9,903 nt of DNA from Betaproteobacteria bacterium (GCA_007280315.1 QYQC01000053.1:1-9903), one strand, 5' to 3'. Counted from the first letter of the stretch, positions 1 through 6,337 are shown. The notes: generated from the sequence alone by a model not told the origin. Numbers and translations are program-made.

Positions 1-117
1 ATTGACCAGTGCGGCTTCGGCCTTGGCCAGGGCGTCTTCAAGAAGTTTTCGGGTGGCCTCCGCCTCGGCGAGCGCCACGTGAGGTTCTTCTCGTTCGATC
101 TCGACGTATGCGGTCAT
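1..117 (-). CDS. Unidentified protein, N-terminal fragment cut by window edge
   Basis: The minus strand is open from an ATG at 117-115 to the window edge, giving 39 residues that begin MTAYVEIEREEPHVALAEAE. The fragment is rich in Ala, Glu and Leu with charged residues spaced as in an amphipathic helix, so it may be the start of a helical or coiled-coil protein. It reads in the same direction as the genes upstream (grxD and the small membrane protein), which fits a co-transcribed tail gene. There is no convincing ribosome binding site before this ATG (upstream bases are CCTAGCGCCATC), and the same frame stays open further upstream without another ATG, so the start is uncertain. I do not recognise the family and cannot assign a function from so short a piece. 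Confidence 0.42.
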   Translation of the reverse strand, partial: MTAYVEIEREEPHVALAEAEATRKLLEDALAKAEAALVN

Positions 118-287
118 GATGGCGCTAGGAATAGCAGAAAGAACCGCGGGGATATTGACATTCGTCAGGTGCCCAACTGCGCGGCCTCGCCCGGGAACAG
201 CATGGTCTCCGGTGTTCCCCGAATGGCGGGACCGGGGCAGGAACAATTGGTTGGAATCACACCGGGAAGCGCACGCCCGCTGCCACA

Positions 288-518
288 CTACGTATCGTCT
301 TGGTCCTTGACCACGAACGCGCGATACAGGGTGATGGCGACAAACAGGACCGCTTGGCCAATCAGCGCGGCAATCGCGCCGCCGCCGAGGCCGATGATGG
401 CTGCGGAGACTCCAACGGACGGCCCTACCCACAGGAGAGGCGACAGCTTCTCCGTTTCGGCGCCGCGATACCAGAACACGGCGAAGCCGATGGCGACTGC
501 GATGGCCGCGTAGTCCAT
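288..518 (-). CDS. Small hydrophobic membrane protein, 76 aa, unknown function
   Basis: A 76-residue, strongly hydrophobic protein. Likely membrane segments are roughly residues 3-17, 28-46 and 48-70, with a short charged loop near 18-25 (RGAETEK) and a charged tail KDQDDT. A Gly-rich stretch GLGGG lies near residues 43-47. The ATG at 518-516 is preceded by AGGGAG six bases upstream, a strong ribosome binding site that supports a real gene. It follows grxD by 62 bp on the same strand and may be read from the grxD promoter. By sequence it should sit in the inner membrane. I do not recognise a family. The ORFs antisense to it on the plus strand lack comparable support. Confidence 0.72.
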   Translation of the reverse strand: MDYAAIAVAIGFAVFWYRGAETEKLSPLLWVGPSVGVSAAIIGLGGGAIAALIGQAVLFVAITLYRAFVVKDQDDT

Positions 519-574
519 TGGCGCTCCCTAGCGTGAACTAGGTGCAGTATCCGCGGATTTGCGGGATCGCGGAC

Positions 575-589
575 GGCGCCTCAGGCGCC
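575..589. repeat. Perfect hairpin around the grxD stop codon
   Basis: GGCGCC-TCA-GGCGCC is a perfect 6-bp inverted repeat with a three-base loop, and the loop is exactly the grxD stop codon (TGA on the minus strand). No T-tract follows on the minus strand, so it is not a canonical intrinsic terminator. It could slow 3' exonucleases or act as a weak pause site, or it may be chance in GC-rich DNA. Confidence 0.4.
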
Positions 590-889
590 CAACAGCTTCT
601 GCAGCTCGCCCGACTGGTACATCTCGCCCATGATGTCGGAACCACCGACGAATTCGCCCTTGACGTAGAGCTGAGGTATGGTCGGCCAGTTGGCGTAGGT
701 CTTGATGCCCTGGCGGATCTCGGGATTCGACAACACGTCCACGGTGAATACGTCTTTCGCGCCGCAGGCATTGAGCATGGCGATCGCGTTGGCGGAAAAA
801 CCGCATTGCGGTGCCTGCGGCGAGCCCTTCATGTAAAGAACCACCGGGTGGCCTGAAACCTGTTGTTTGATCAATTCCTGCGCGTCCAT
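581..889 (-). CDS. grxD: Monothiol glutaredoxin, Grx4/GrxD type (CGFS)
   Basis: A 102-residue cytosolic monothiol glutaredoxin. Proteins of this family bind a [2Fe-2S] cluster with glutathione, usually as homodimers or with BolA-type partners, and deliver or sense Fe-S clusters rather than reduce disulfides. The family's CGFS active site is at residues 29-32, with the glutathione-contacting lysine at K21 in YMKGSP. The conserved block around residues 68-86 (WPTIPQLYVKGEFVGGSDI) carries the cis-Pro TIP motif and the GGSD glutathione site. Length is close to the usual 105-115 residues. The ATG at 889-887 has AAGGA six bases upstream. It lies 100 bp after the thioesterase gene, with its own promoter-like sequence in that gap, and is followed by the small membrane protein gene. 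Linkage to prfA/prmC is common in Betaproteobacteria, from memory. Confidence 0.97.
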   Translation of the reverse strand: MDAQELIKQQVSGHPVVLYMKGSPQAPQCGFSANAIAMLNACGAKDVFTVDVLSNPEIRQGIKTYANWPTIPQLYVKGEFVGGSDIMGEMYQSGELQKLLGA

Positions 890-932
890 TTCGATTCCTT
901 TGCGAATACTTGAGTGATTTCCTCAGGTATAG

Positions 933-961
933 ATTCTACCGGTCCGACCGACTCTGGTCAA
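933..961 (-). promoter_or_regulatory. Sigma-70-type promoter for grxD
   Basis: On the minus strand a -35 element TTGACC (961-956) and a -10 element TAGAAT (938-933) are separated by exactly 17 bp, close to the sigma-70 consensus. Transcription would begin near 926 and give a leader of about 37 bases before the grxD ATG. It lies in the 100-bp gap after the thioesterase stop codon, so grxD and the membrane protein gene can probably be expressed independently of hemA-prfA-prmC. An 11-bp palindrome, CGGTC-C-GACCG (940-950), fills much of the spacer and could be an operator. That last point is inference only. Confidence 0.65.
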
Positions 962-989
962 GCCAGTCCGCGCCACTCGGAGCCCGCCC

Positions 990-1490
990 TTAAATCTGAA
1001 AAATCAGGCAGGTCGTGGTCCCGTGCGCGAGCAATTTTCCCTGGGCGTCGTATAGGTGGCCTTCGGCGGTAGCTGCGCGATTGCCCGGATGAATCACCCG
1101 TCCCTCGGCGCGCACGCGACCGGTCTTGTCGGTTATCGCCCGCACGAAGTTGACCTTGAATTCGAGTGTGGTGTACGCCTGTCCGACGGACAGCGAAGCG
1201 TGCACCGCGCAGCCCATGCAGGAATCAAGCAGCGTGGCCGCGTAGCCGCCATGCACAACACCTATCGGATTATAGAAAGCAAATTCGGGAACGCCCTCAA
1301 AGCACGCGCGGCCCGCCTCGACCTCGACCAACTCGAACTTGAGCGCAGCAGCTATCGGGGGAGGCGGAAATTTGCCTTCCATCATTCCGCGCATGAATTC
1401 CAGGCCGCTGAGCTGCTTTGCCTTGGCTAGCGGCGTCACACCGGGCTGCAGGGTGTTGCGCGGTTTCGGCGCAGGGCTGTCGTCGGTCAT
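990..1490 (-). CDS. PaaI-like hotdog-fold acyl-CoA thioesterase
   Basis: A 166-residue hotdog-fold protein of the PaaI / acyl-CoA thioesterase group, expected to hydrolyse acyl- or aryl-CoA thioesters in the cytosol; the substrate cannot be read from sequence. The signature runs from about residue 74 to 116: NPIGVVHGG (Asn74, His80-Gly81-Gly82) at the head of the long helix, Asp89 in TLLDS at the usual catalytic acid position, then YTTLEFKVNFVRAI, the central beta strands. An extra N-terminal stretch of about 40 residues, Pro-rich in parts (PPPP near 42-45), precedes the domain. I chose the ATG at 1490-1488 because GGAG lies 9 bases upstream; an in-frame TTG nine codons earlier has no such site. 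It follows prmC by 44 bp. A thioesterase between prmC and grxD is not part of the usual cluster as I remember it. Confidence 0.88.
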   Translation of the reverse strand: MTDDSPAPKPRNTLQPGVTPLAKAKQLSGLEFMRGMMEGKFPPPPIAAALKFELVEVEAGRACFEGVPEFAFYNPIGVVHGGYAATLLDSCMGCAVHASLSVGQAYTTLEFKVNFVRAITDKTGRVRAEGRVIHPGNRAATAEGHLYDAQGKLLAHGTTTCLIFQI

Positions 1491-1534
1491 GTCGGAATAC
1501 TCCGTTTCGGATCGCAAAGATCGCGGGCGCTATT

Positions 1535-2353
1535 CTATGTCATTCCCGCGATGCGCCCGCCGCTCACACGCGGGATGCCGGCGAGATCGGGCCAGGATTG
1601 TACTTCGACGTATTCCTGCGCCGCGAGGAGCGCGCAACAGGCTTCCGCCTGGTCATAGCCGTGCTCGAACAACAGCCACGCGCCTGGAAGCAAGTGCGCC
1701 TTCGCGGTTGCGACGATCGCCCGAATGCAGTCGAGACCGTCGGCACCACCCACCAGAGCGCGCTGCGGCTCAAAGCCGACGTCGCCCATGCCCAGGTGCG
1801 GGTCGTCGGTGGCGACGTAAGGCGGATTGGAGACGATCAGATCGAAGGATTCGCCGGGCAGCGCGCCGAACCAGTTACCACAAAAGAATCTCACGCTGAC
1901 CTTGTGGCGGGCGGTGTTCGCGCGCGCGACCGACAGCGCACCATAATCCACGTCGACCGCGGTCACGCGCGCCAGCGGCCGCTCTTTCGCCAGCGCGACG
2001 GCAATGGCACCGCTGCCCGTGCCCAGGTCGAGCACGCGCGCGGATGTGTCCGCCGGGATGCGCGCCAGCGCGAGCTCCACCAGCAGTTCGGTTTCAGGAC
2101 GCGGGATCAACACCGCCTGCGTCACCCTAAATTTTAGGCCGTAGAATTCGCGTTCGCCGAGTATGTAGGCGATGGGCTCGCCTTTGACACGACGCGCAGC
2201 CAAAGCCTCAAATGCCAGCACCGCCTCGGCGCTTGCGTCTTCGTCGGCATGCGCGATCAACCAGGCGCGTGATTGTTCCAGCACCCGTTCGAGCAACATG
2301 CGCGCTTCCAGCAGTGGCAGGCCGCTTTGCCGAAGGAGTTGCGACAGGGTCAA
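1535..2353 (-). CDS. prmC: Release factor glutamine N5-methyltransferase (PrmC/HemK)
   Basis: A 272-residue S-adenosylmethionine-dependent methyltransferase that modifies the glutamine of the GGQ motif in peptide release factors, speeding translation termination. Residues 1-75 form the helical N-terminal substrate-binding domain. The catalytic domain follows, with SAM motif I VLDLGTGSGAIAVALA (about 107-122), acidic residues in AVDVD (132-136), and the hallmark NPPY at 176-179 (within SNPPYV), which binds the target glutamine. IPRPETE (83-89) is another PrmC signature. Length is near the usual 275-285. The start is a TTG at 2353-2351 whose last two bases plus the next A form the prfA stop (TTGA overlap), so translation is probably coupled to prfA. 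The next in-frame ATG, at codon 19, would remove part of the conserved N-terminus. The gene sits directly after its substrate gene prfA. Confidence 0.96.
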   Translation of the reverse strand: MTLSQLLRQSGLPLLEARMLLERVLEQSRAWLIAHADEDASAEAVLAFEALAARRVKGEPIAYILGEREFYGLKFRVTQAVLIPRPETELLVELALARIPADTSARVLDLGTGSGAIAVALAKERPLARVTAVDVDYGALSVARANTARHKVSVRFFCGNWFGALPGESFDLIVSNPPYVATDDPHLGMGDVGFEPQRALVGGADGLDCIRAIVATAKAHLLPGAWLLFEHGYDQAEACCALLAAQEYVEVQSWPDLAGIPRVSGGRIAGMT

Positions 2354-3444
2354 GGCTGGCCAGCAGCTTCGTCGCCCAGGGCGGCGAGCTGCTCGGCCTG
2401 GTGCTCGGCAACCAGCGCGCCGGTCAGCTCGGACAGGTCGCCTTCCATGATGCTCTGGATCTTGTACAGCGTGAGATTGATGCGGTGATCGGTGACCCGC
2501 CCCTGGGGGAAATTGTAGGTGCGAATGCGTTCGGAACGGTCGCCCGAGCCGATCAGGCTTTTTCGCGTCGCCGCCTGTTTCGCCGCCTGCTCGCGCAGTT
2601 GTTTATCCTTGATGCGCGCCGCCAGCACAGACAGCGCCTGCGCCTTGTTTTTGTGCTGCGAGCGACCATCCTGGCATTCGACCACGATGCCGGTAGGCAG
2701 GTGCGTCACGCGCACCGCCGAATCAGTCTTGTTGATGTGCTGCCCGCCGGCCCCGGAAGCGCGAAAGGTGTCGATGCGGATCTCCGCCGGATTGATCACC
2801 ACGTCGTTGATTTCATCGGCTTCCGGCATCACCGCTACGGTGCAGGCTGACGTGTGGATGCGCCCCTGGGTCTCGGTAGCAGGCACGCGCTGCACCCGAT
2901 GGCCGCCGGATTCGAATTTGAGCTTGGAAAACACGCCCTGGCCGATGATCTTGGCGATCACCTCCTTGTAGCCGCCGATCTCCGACGTGCTCTCCGAAAT
3001 CACCTCCACCTGCCAGCGGTTGCGCTCGGCAAACCGCGCGTACATGCGGAACAGGTCGCCCGCGAACAGCGCCGACTCATCACCACCGGTGCCGGCGCGA
3101 ATCTCGAGGAAGGTATTGCGCTCGTCGTCGGGGTCCTTGGGAAGCAACAGCTTTTGCAGCTCGGCTTCGAGCGTTGCCATACGCTCTTTCGCCTCGCGCA
3201 TCTCGATTTCGGCAAACGCCTTCATCTGCGCATCGGCGAGCATTTCCTGCGCCGTTTGCGCGTCGGCTTCGGCGCGCTTGAACGACTGGTACAGCGCCAC
3301 CACCGGTGTGAGTTCGGCATGCTCGCGCGTGAGCTTGCGATAGCTGTCCATGTCGCGCGCGACGTCTTCGCTGGATAAAAGACGGGTGAGTTCGCCAAGG
3401 CGCAGCGCGAGCTGCTCCAGTTTCGAGGCAATAGAGGACTTCAT
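2350..3444 (-). CDS. prfA: Peptide chain release factor 1 (RF1)
   Basis: A 364-residue class I release factor that recognises UAA and UAG stop codons in the ribosomal A site and triggers peptidyl-tRNA hydrolysis. The stop-codon recognition tripeptide PAT is at 188-190 (RVPATETQGR), the RF1 version, not the SPF of RF2. The catalytic GGQ is at 233-235 (ASGAGGQHINK), the same positions as I recall for E. coli RF1. The Gly-rich GTGGDES stretch (118-124) begins the core domain and the N-terminal helical domain covers about residues 1-100. There is no programmed frameshift, as expected for RF1. The ATG at 3444-3442 follows the hemA stop by 26 bp; the nearest good ribosome binding sequence, GGAG, is 14 bases upstream, longer than usual. 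Gln235 is the predicted target of the PrmC encoded by the overlapping next gene. Confidence 0.98.
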   Translation of the reverse strand: MKSSIASKLEQLALRLGELTRLLSSEDVARDMDSYRKLTREHAELTPVVALYQSFKRAEADAQTAQEMLADAQMKAFAEIEMREAKERMATLEAELQKLLLPKDPDDERNTFLEIRAGTGGDESALFAGDLFRMYARFAERNRWQVEVISESTSEIGGYKEVIAKIIGQGVFSKLKFESGGHRVQRVPATETQGRIHTSACTVAVMPEADEINDVVINPAEIRIDTFRASGAGGQHINKTDSAVRVTHLPTGIVVECQDGRSQHKNKAQALSVLAARIKDKQLREQAAKQAATRKSLIGSGDRSERIRTYNFPQGRVTDHRINLTLYKIQSIMEGDLSELTGALVAEHQAEQLAALGDEAAGQP

Positions 3445-3470
3445 GGCATAGCCGGCAGCTCCGCGGCCAG

Positions 3471-4724
3471 CTAGCGCGGGCTGCGGATCTGGTACAGGCG
3501 GGACACCAGCTCGGTGAGCCGGGCGCGCTCATCCGCAGTGGCGTCGTTCAGCGCCTGGGTGGGCGCGTGAATCAGTTTGTTGGTGAGTCCGTGCGACAGC
3601 GCTTCCAGCACCAGCTTCGGATCGTCGCCGCGTGCCAGCAGCTTCAGTGCGCGCTGCACTTCCTCGCCGCGCGCTTCTTCGGCGTGGCTGCGCAACGCGC
3701 GTATGGTCGGCACCAGGTCGCGCGACGACAACCAGTGCAAAAAACTGCCGACGCTGGTTTCGATGATGGCCTCGGCCTGCGCCACCGCGGTCTGGCGCGC
3801 ATCGACACCGGTTTTGACCATCTGCCCCAGGTCGTCCACGGTGTAGAGGAACACGTCGTCCATTTCCGCGACTTCGGGTTCGATGTCGCGCGGCACGGCC
3901 AGGTCCACCATGAACATCGGCCGGTGGCGGCGTGCCTTGATCGCCCGTTCCACCGTCCCCTTGCCGAGGATGGGCAGCGAGCTTGCGGTGCAGGACACCA
4001 CGATGTCGTACTCGTGCAATTGATCGGCGAGGTCGCGCAGTTCGATCGCCTGGCCATTGAAACGGTGCGCCAGCACCCGCGCCCGCTCCAGCGTGCGGCT
4101 CGCCACCGTAAGTGCGCGCGGCTGCTGCGCGGCGAAGTGGGTGGCACACAGTTCGATCATTTCACCCGCGCCGATGAACAGGATCTTCTGTTCCTTCAGG
4201 CTGGGGAAAATACGCGCCGCCAATTTGACTGACGCCGCCGCCATCGACACCACGTTGGCGCCTATCTGAGTGTTGGTGCGCACCTCTTTGGCCACCGCGA
4301 ACGAGCGCTGAAACAATTTGTGCAACAGCGTGCCGAGCGTTCCCGCCGATTCGGCCTGACGCACCGCCTCCTTCATCTGCCCCAGGATCTGCGGCTCGCC
4401 CAGTACCATGGACTCCAGGCCCGGGGCGACGCGAAATGCGTGGCGCACCGCCTGTTCCTTCGGCAGGGTGTAAAGGTAGAGCTTCAGATCCTGCGGCTTC
4501 ACCCGCTGGTAGTCGGCCAGCCAGTGCAGCGCCTCGTGCGGCTCGGTCGATGAACAGTACAGTTCGGTGCGGTTGCAGGTCGAGAGTATCGCCGCCTCGC
4601 CCACGGGCTTGGTCTGAGTCAGTTCGCGCAGCGCCGCCTGCAGTTTTTCGGCGTGAAACACCATCTGCTCGCGGATCGCGAGCGGAGCGGTGTTGTGATT
4701 CAGGCCGAGGGCGTAGAGCTGCAT
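3471..4724 (-). CDS. hemA: Glutamyl-tRNA reductase
   Basis: A 417-residue NADPH-dependent glutamyl-tRNA reductase. It converts glutamyl-tRNA(Glu) to glutamate-1-semialdehyde, the first committed step of C5-pathway tetrapyrrole (haem, sirohaem, cobalamin) synthesis. The catalytic cysteine is Cys50 in ILSTCNRTE. Other family blocks are GLNHNTAPLAIRE (7-19), SMVLGEPQILGQMK (about 105-118) and the Rossmann loop ILFIGAGEM (181-189), followed by MVDLAVPRDIEP (272-283); a C-terminal helical dimerisation region follows. Length is normal. I prefer the ATG at 4724-4722, with GGA six bases upstream, over the adjacent in-frame TTG. It is the first gene of the leftward prfA/prmC cluster and diverges from the cupin gene. 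The 165-bp upstream region holds a TATAAT and an FNR-type box, which suggests oxygen-responsive control. Confidence 0.98.
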   Translation of the reverse strand: MQLYALGLNHNTAPLAIREQMVFHAEKLQAALRELTQTKPVGEAAILSTCNRTELYCSSTEPHEALHWLADYQRVKPQDLKLYLYTLPKEQAVRHAFRVAPGLESMVLGEPQILGQMKEAVRQAESAGTLGTLLHKLFQRSFAVAKEVRTNTQIGANVVSMAAASVKLAARIFPSLKEQKILFIGAGEMIELCATHFAAQQPRALTVASRTLERARVLAHRFNGQAIELRDLADQLHEYDIVVSCTASSLPILGKGTVERAIKARRHRPMFMVDLAVPRDIEPEVAEMDDVFLYTVDDLGQMVKTGVDARQTAVAQAEAIIETSVGSFLHWLSSRDLVPTIRALRSHAEEARGEEVQRALKLLARGDDPKLVLEALSHGLTNKLIHAPTQALNDATADERARLTELVSRLYQIRSPR

Positions 4725-4800
4725 CAAATTTCCATTAGTTCAGGCAGCGGCATCGAGGGGCACCGGCCAAGCGGCATCCCTTCCGATTCCGGATTAGGTA

Positions 4801-4806
4801 ATTATA
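4801..4806 (-). promoter_or_regulatory. -10 element of the predicted hemA promoter
   Basis: On the minus strand the sequence is TATAAT, a perfect -10 hexamer, 77 bases upstream of the hemA ATG. The position 17 bp further up reads GAGACT, a poor -35 match (3 of 6), as expected for a promoter that needs an activator. Predicted transcription starts near 4794, giving a leader of about 70 bases that contains short GC-rich inverted repeats (for example GCC-GCTT-GGC). The FNR-type box centre would lie at about -51.5 relative to this start, one helical turn above the classical -41.5 position. Confidence 0.55.
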
Positions 4807-4838
4807 AGACAAGTCAATGGCTTAGTCTCATCTTGCGT

Positions 4839-4852
4839 TTGATCTGGATCAA
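4839..4852. promoter_or_regulatory. FNR/Anr-type binding site in the hemA-cupin divergent region
   Basis: TTGATCTGGATCAA consists of two perfect half-sites, TTGAT and ATCAA, separated by four bases. This is the full consensus for FNR, Anr and Dnr regulators of the CRP/FNR superfamily, which respond to oxygen limitation or nitric oxide. It lies in the intergenic region, 115 bp upstream of the hemA ATG and 38 bp upstream of the cupin ATG, so it could serve either gene. hemA control by Anr/Dnr is known in Pseudomonas aeruginosa, which supports the hemA reading. Its overlap with the presumed cupin promoter region would fit anaerobic repression of that gene. Confidence 0.75.
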
Positions 4853-4857
4853 CCGGC

Positions 4858-4863
4858 TAGAAT
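4858..4863 (+). promoter_or_regulatory. Possible -10 element for the cupin operon
   Basis: TAGAAT matches the -10 consensus at five of six positions, 26 bases upstream of the cupin ATG. The only -35-like hexamer is TTGCGT at 4833-4838, 19 bp away, which is too far to be strong. If this promoter is used, the FNR-type box lies between the two elements (centre near -24.5), where a bound regulator would be expected to block RNA polymerase. Confidence 0.33.
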
Positions 4864-4889
4864 GCACGAAACCAAACGCCGAGACCGCC

Positions 4890-5285
4890 ATGACCGAGCA
4901 GAACTCCGTCCGCAACTATTTCGTCAATCAAGGCTCGGTCGCCCCCTATCACCCTGCCAACCACACCGGCACCACCAACTATCGCCTGATTGGCCCCGAA
5001 ACCGTAGGCGCGACCGCGGTCGAGGTGGTGCTTGGCGTGATCGAGAAAGGCAAAGGCGCGCTGCCGCACCGTCACCCCGGCATCGAGCAGGTCTGTTACC
5101 TGCTCGAAGGCCGCGCGCTGGCCGAGGTCGGCGGCGAAACGCGCGAGCTGCTACCCGGCGACTGCTGTTTTTTTCCGGCGGACACGCGCCACACGTTTAC
5201 CGTGACCAGCGACGCGCCTGCGCGGGTGCTGGTGATCTATTCTCCGCCCTACGGTGAAAACCCCGGCAATACAATCAAGGGGTGA
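4890..5285 (+). CDS. Small single-domain cupin protein, 131 aa
   Basis: A 131-residue cytosolic cupin, a small beta barrel that usually holds one divalent metal. Motif 1 is seen at residues 54-74, with His60 and His62 of HRH, Glu66, and a closing LLEG; the Glu-to-Gly spacing is one residue longer than consensus, so Gln67 occupies the more usual ligand position. Motif 2 runs from Gly90 (GDCCFFPADTRH), with Pro96 and the metal ligand His101. Three or four metal ligands are thus present, so it is probably metal-binding. Small cupins may be dioxygenases, isomerases or ligand sensors, and I cannot choose between these. The ATG at 4890 is the first that keeps the conserved N-terminus; its ribosome binding site is weak (GAG seven bases upstream). 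It is the first gene of a rightward trio and lies 51 bp before the binding-protein gene. Confidence 0.87.
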   Translation: MTEQNSVRNYFVNQGSVAPYHPANHTGTTNYRLIGPETVGATAVEVVLGVIEKGKGALPHRHPGIEQVCYLLEGRALAEVGGETRELLPGDCCFFPADTRHTFTVTSDAPARVLVIYSPPYGENPGNTIKG

Positions 5286-5336
5286 GCGAACAAGAAAACG
5301 CCACCGTCCACGCATTTCGACCAATCAGGAGTTCGC

Positions 5337-6293
5337 ATGAAAACGGTCTCGCGTCTCGCCCTGTTGTTGATTTCATCCGTCATCGCTTTTGCCGCACAGG
5401 CACAGTATCCGAACAAGCCGGTAAGGCTAGTAGTTCCGTTTGCCGCGGGCAGCGCTACCGACACCATCGCGCGCGTGGTGGCGCAGGCATTGATCGAGCG
5501 CATAGGCCAGCCGGTGATCGTCGACCCCAAACCCGGCGCGAGCGGCCAGATCGCCGCCGAGTTCGTGGCCAGGGCCCTGCCTGACGGATATACGTTATTC
5601 ATGACCACCAACACCAGCCATTCGGCCAACCCGTCCATGTTCAAGAAACTACCCTACGATCCGATCAAGGATTTCTCGCCCATCCTGTTGGTGGGCGAAG
5701 TGCCGTTCGTGCTGGTGGTGAACAATGCCGTCCCGGTGAAGACCACGGCCGAACTGATCGCCTATGCCAAAGCCAATCCGGGAAAGCTCTCATTCCCTTA
5801 CGCCTCGAGCACGGCTCAGGTCGCTGGCGAAACGTTACGCGTGATGTCCGGCATCGATGCGGTGGCCGTGGCCTACAAATCCAGCCCGCAGGCGGCGACC
5901 GATCTCATCAGCGGACAGACGCAATTCTATTTCATCGATTTCGGCACCGGACTGCCGCACATCAAGAGCGGCAGGATGCGCGCGCTCGCAGCCAGCGCCA
6001 AGCGCACCCCGCTGCTGCCCGACTTGCCGGCGATGAGCGAAACTCTGCCGGGTTTTTCTCTTACGTCCTGGAACGGGGTGCTGGCGCCAGCCGGAACGCC
6101 CAAAGACATCGTCAACCGGCTGAACGCCGATCTGCGCGCAGTTCTCGCACGCCCCGAAGTGCGCGAGCGTCTGAACAACATCGGTCTGGAAGTCATGGGC
6201 ACGGGAACGCCGGAGGAGTTCGGTGGCTTCCTGCAGGCCGAACTGGCGAAATGGGCGAAATGGGTCAAGGACGCCGGGATCCAGCCCGAATAA
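5337..6293 (+). CDS. Bug/TctC-family tripartite tricarboxylate transporter binding protein
   Basis: A 318-residue periplasmic solute-binding protein of the Bug (TctC) family. These proteins capture small organic acids or related compounds, usually for TctAB permeases. The N-terminus is a clear Sec signal peptide, Lys2 and Arg6 then a hydrophobic core, with a likely cut after Ala22 (AQA|QYP). The mature part has the family signatures: YPNKPVRLVVPFAAGSATD (24-42; the usual PxGxxxD loop), PKPGASGQIAAEFVA (about 64-78), LPDGYTLFM (81-89), LPYDPIKDFSPI (105-116) and a C-terminal LAPAGTPKDIVNRLNA (249-264). Length is typical. The ATG at 5337 has AGGAG five bases upstream. There are no tctA/tctB genes in the window, so it is an orphan, which is common for Bug proteins. 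It lies between a cupin and a flavoprotein gene, which suggests a shared substrate pathway. The ligand is unknown. Confidence 0.95.
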   Translation: MKTVSRLALLLISSVIAFAAQAQYPNKPVRLVVPFAAGSATDTIARVVAQALIERIGQPVIVDPKPGASGQIAAEFVARALPDGYTLFMTTNTSHSANPSMFKKLPYDPIKDFSPILLVGEVPFVLVVNNAVPVKTTAELIAYAKANPGKLSFPYASSTAQVAGETLRVMSGIDAVAVAYKSSPQAATDLISGQTQFYFIDFGTGLPHIKSGRMRALAASAKRTPLLPDLPAMSETLPGFSLTSWNGVLAPAGTPKDIVNRLNADLRAVLARPEVRERLNNIGLEVMGTGTPEEFGGFLQAELAKWAKWVKDAGIQPE

Positions 6294-6337
6294 GCGCGGC
6301 TATCGATTCGAATCAGCACAGGCCTGCGAACACAACC

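Noticed and set aside
209..235. Inverted repeat (CCGG and TCCC paired with GGGA and CCGG) downstream of the small membrane protein gene, considered as a terminator
   Set aside because: The stem is interrupted by a three-base bulge and no T-tract follows on the minus strand, so a terminator call is not supported. I see nothing else in the 170-bp gap 118-287.
79..513. Plus-strand ORF of 144 codons at the left end
   Set aside because: It is antisense to the small membrane protein gene, which has a strong ribosome binding site and a coherent membrane-protein composition. The plus-strand product has neither.
1418..2137. Plus-strand ORF of 239 codons antisense to the prmC gene and its downstream gap
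   Set aside because: It overlaps the conserved SAM and NPPY regions of prmC on the opposite strand. No ribosome binding site or motif supports it.
3567..4232. Plus-strand ORF of 221 codons antisense to hemA
   Set aside because: It mirrors conserved hemA codons and has the His/Arg/Gln-rich look of a shadow frame.
4653..4889. Upstream extension of the cupin reading frame into the hemA region
   Set aside because: The frame is open but overlaps the hemA start, the promoter elements and the FNR box. The cupin similarity begins only after the ATG at 4890.
6251..6337. Earlier ATG for the FAD oxidoreductase, inside the end of the binding-protein gene
   Set aside because: The added 29 residues are Arg-rich, read out of frame through the conserved end of the Bug protein, and do not resemble flavoprotein N-termini.
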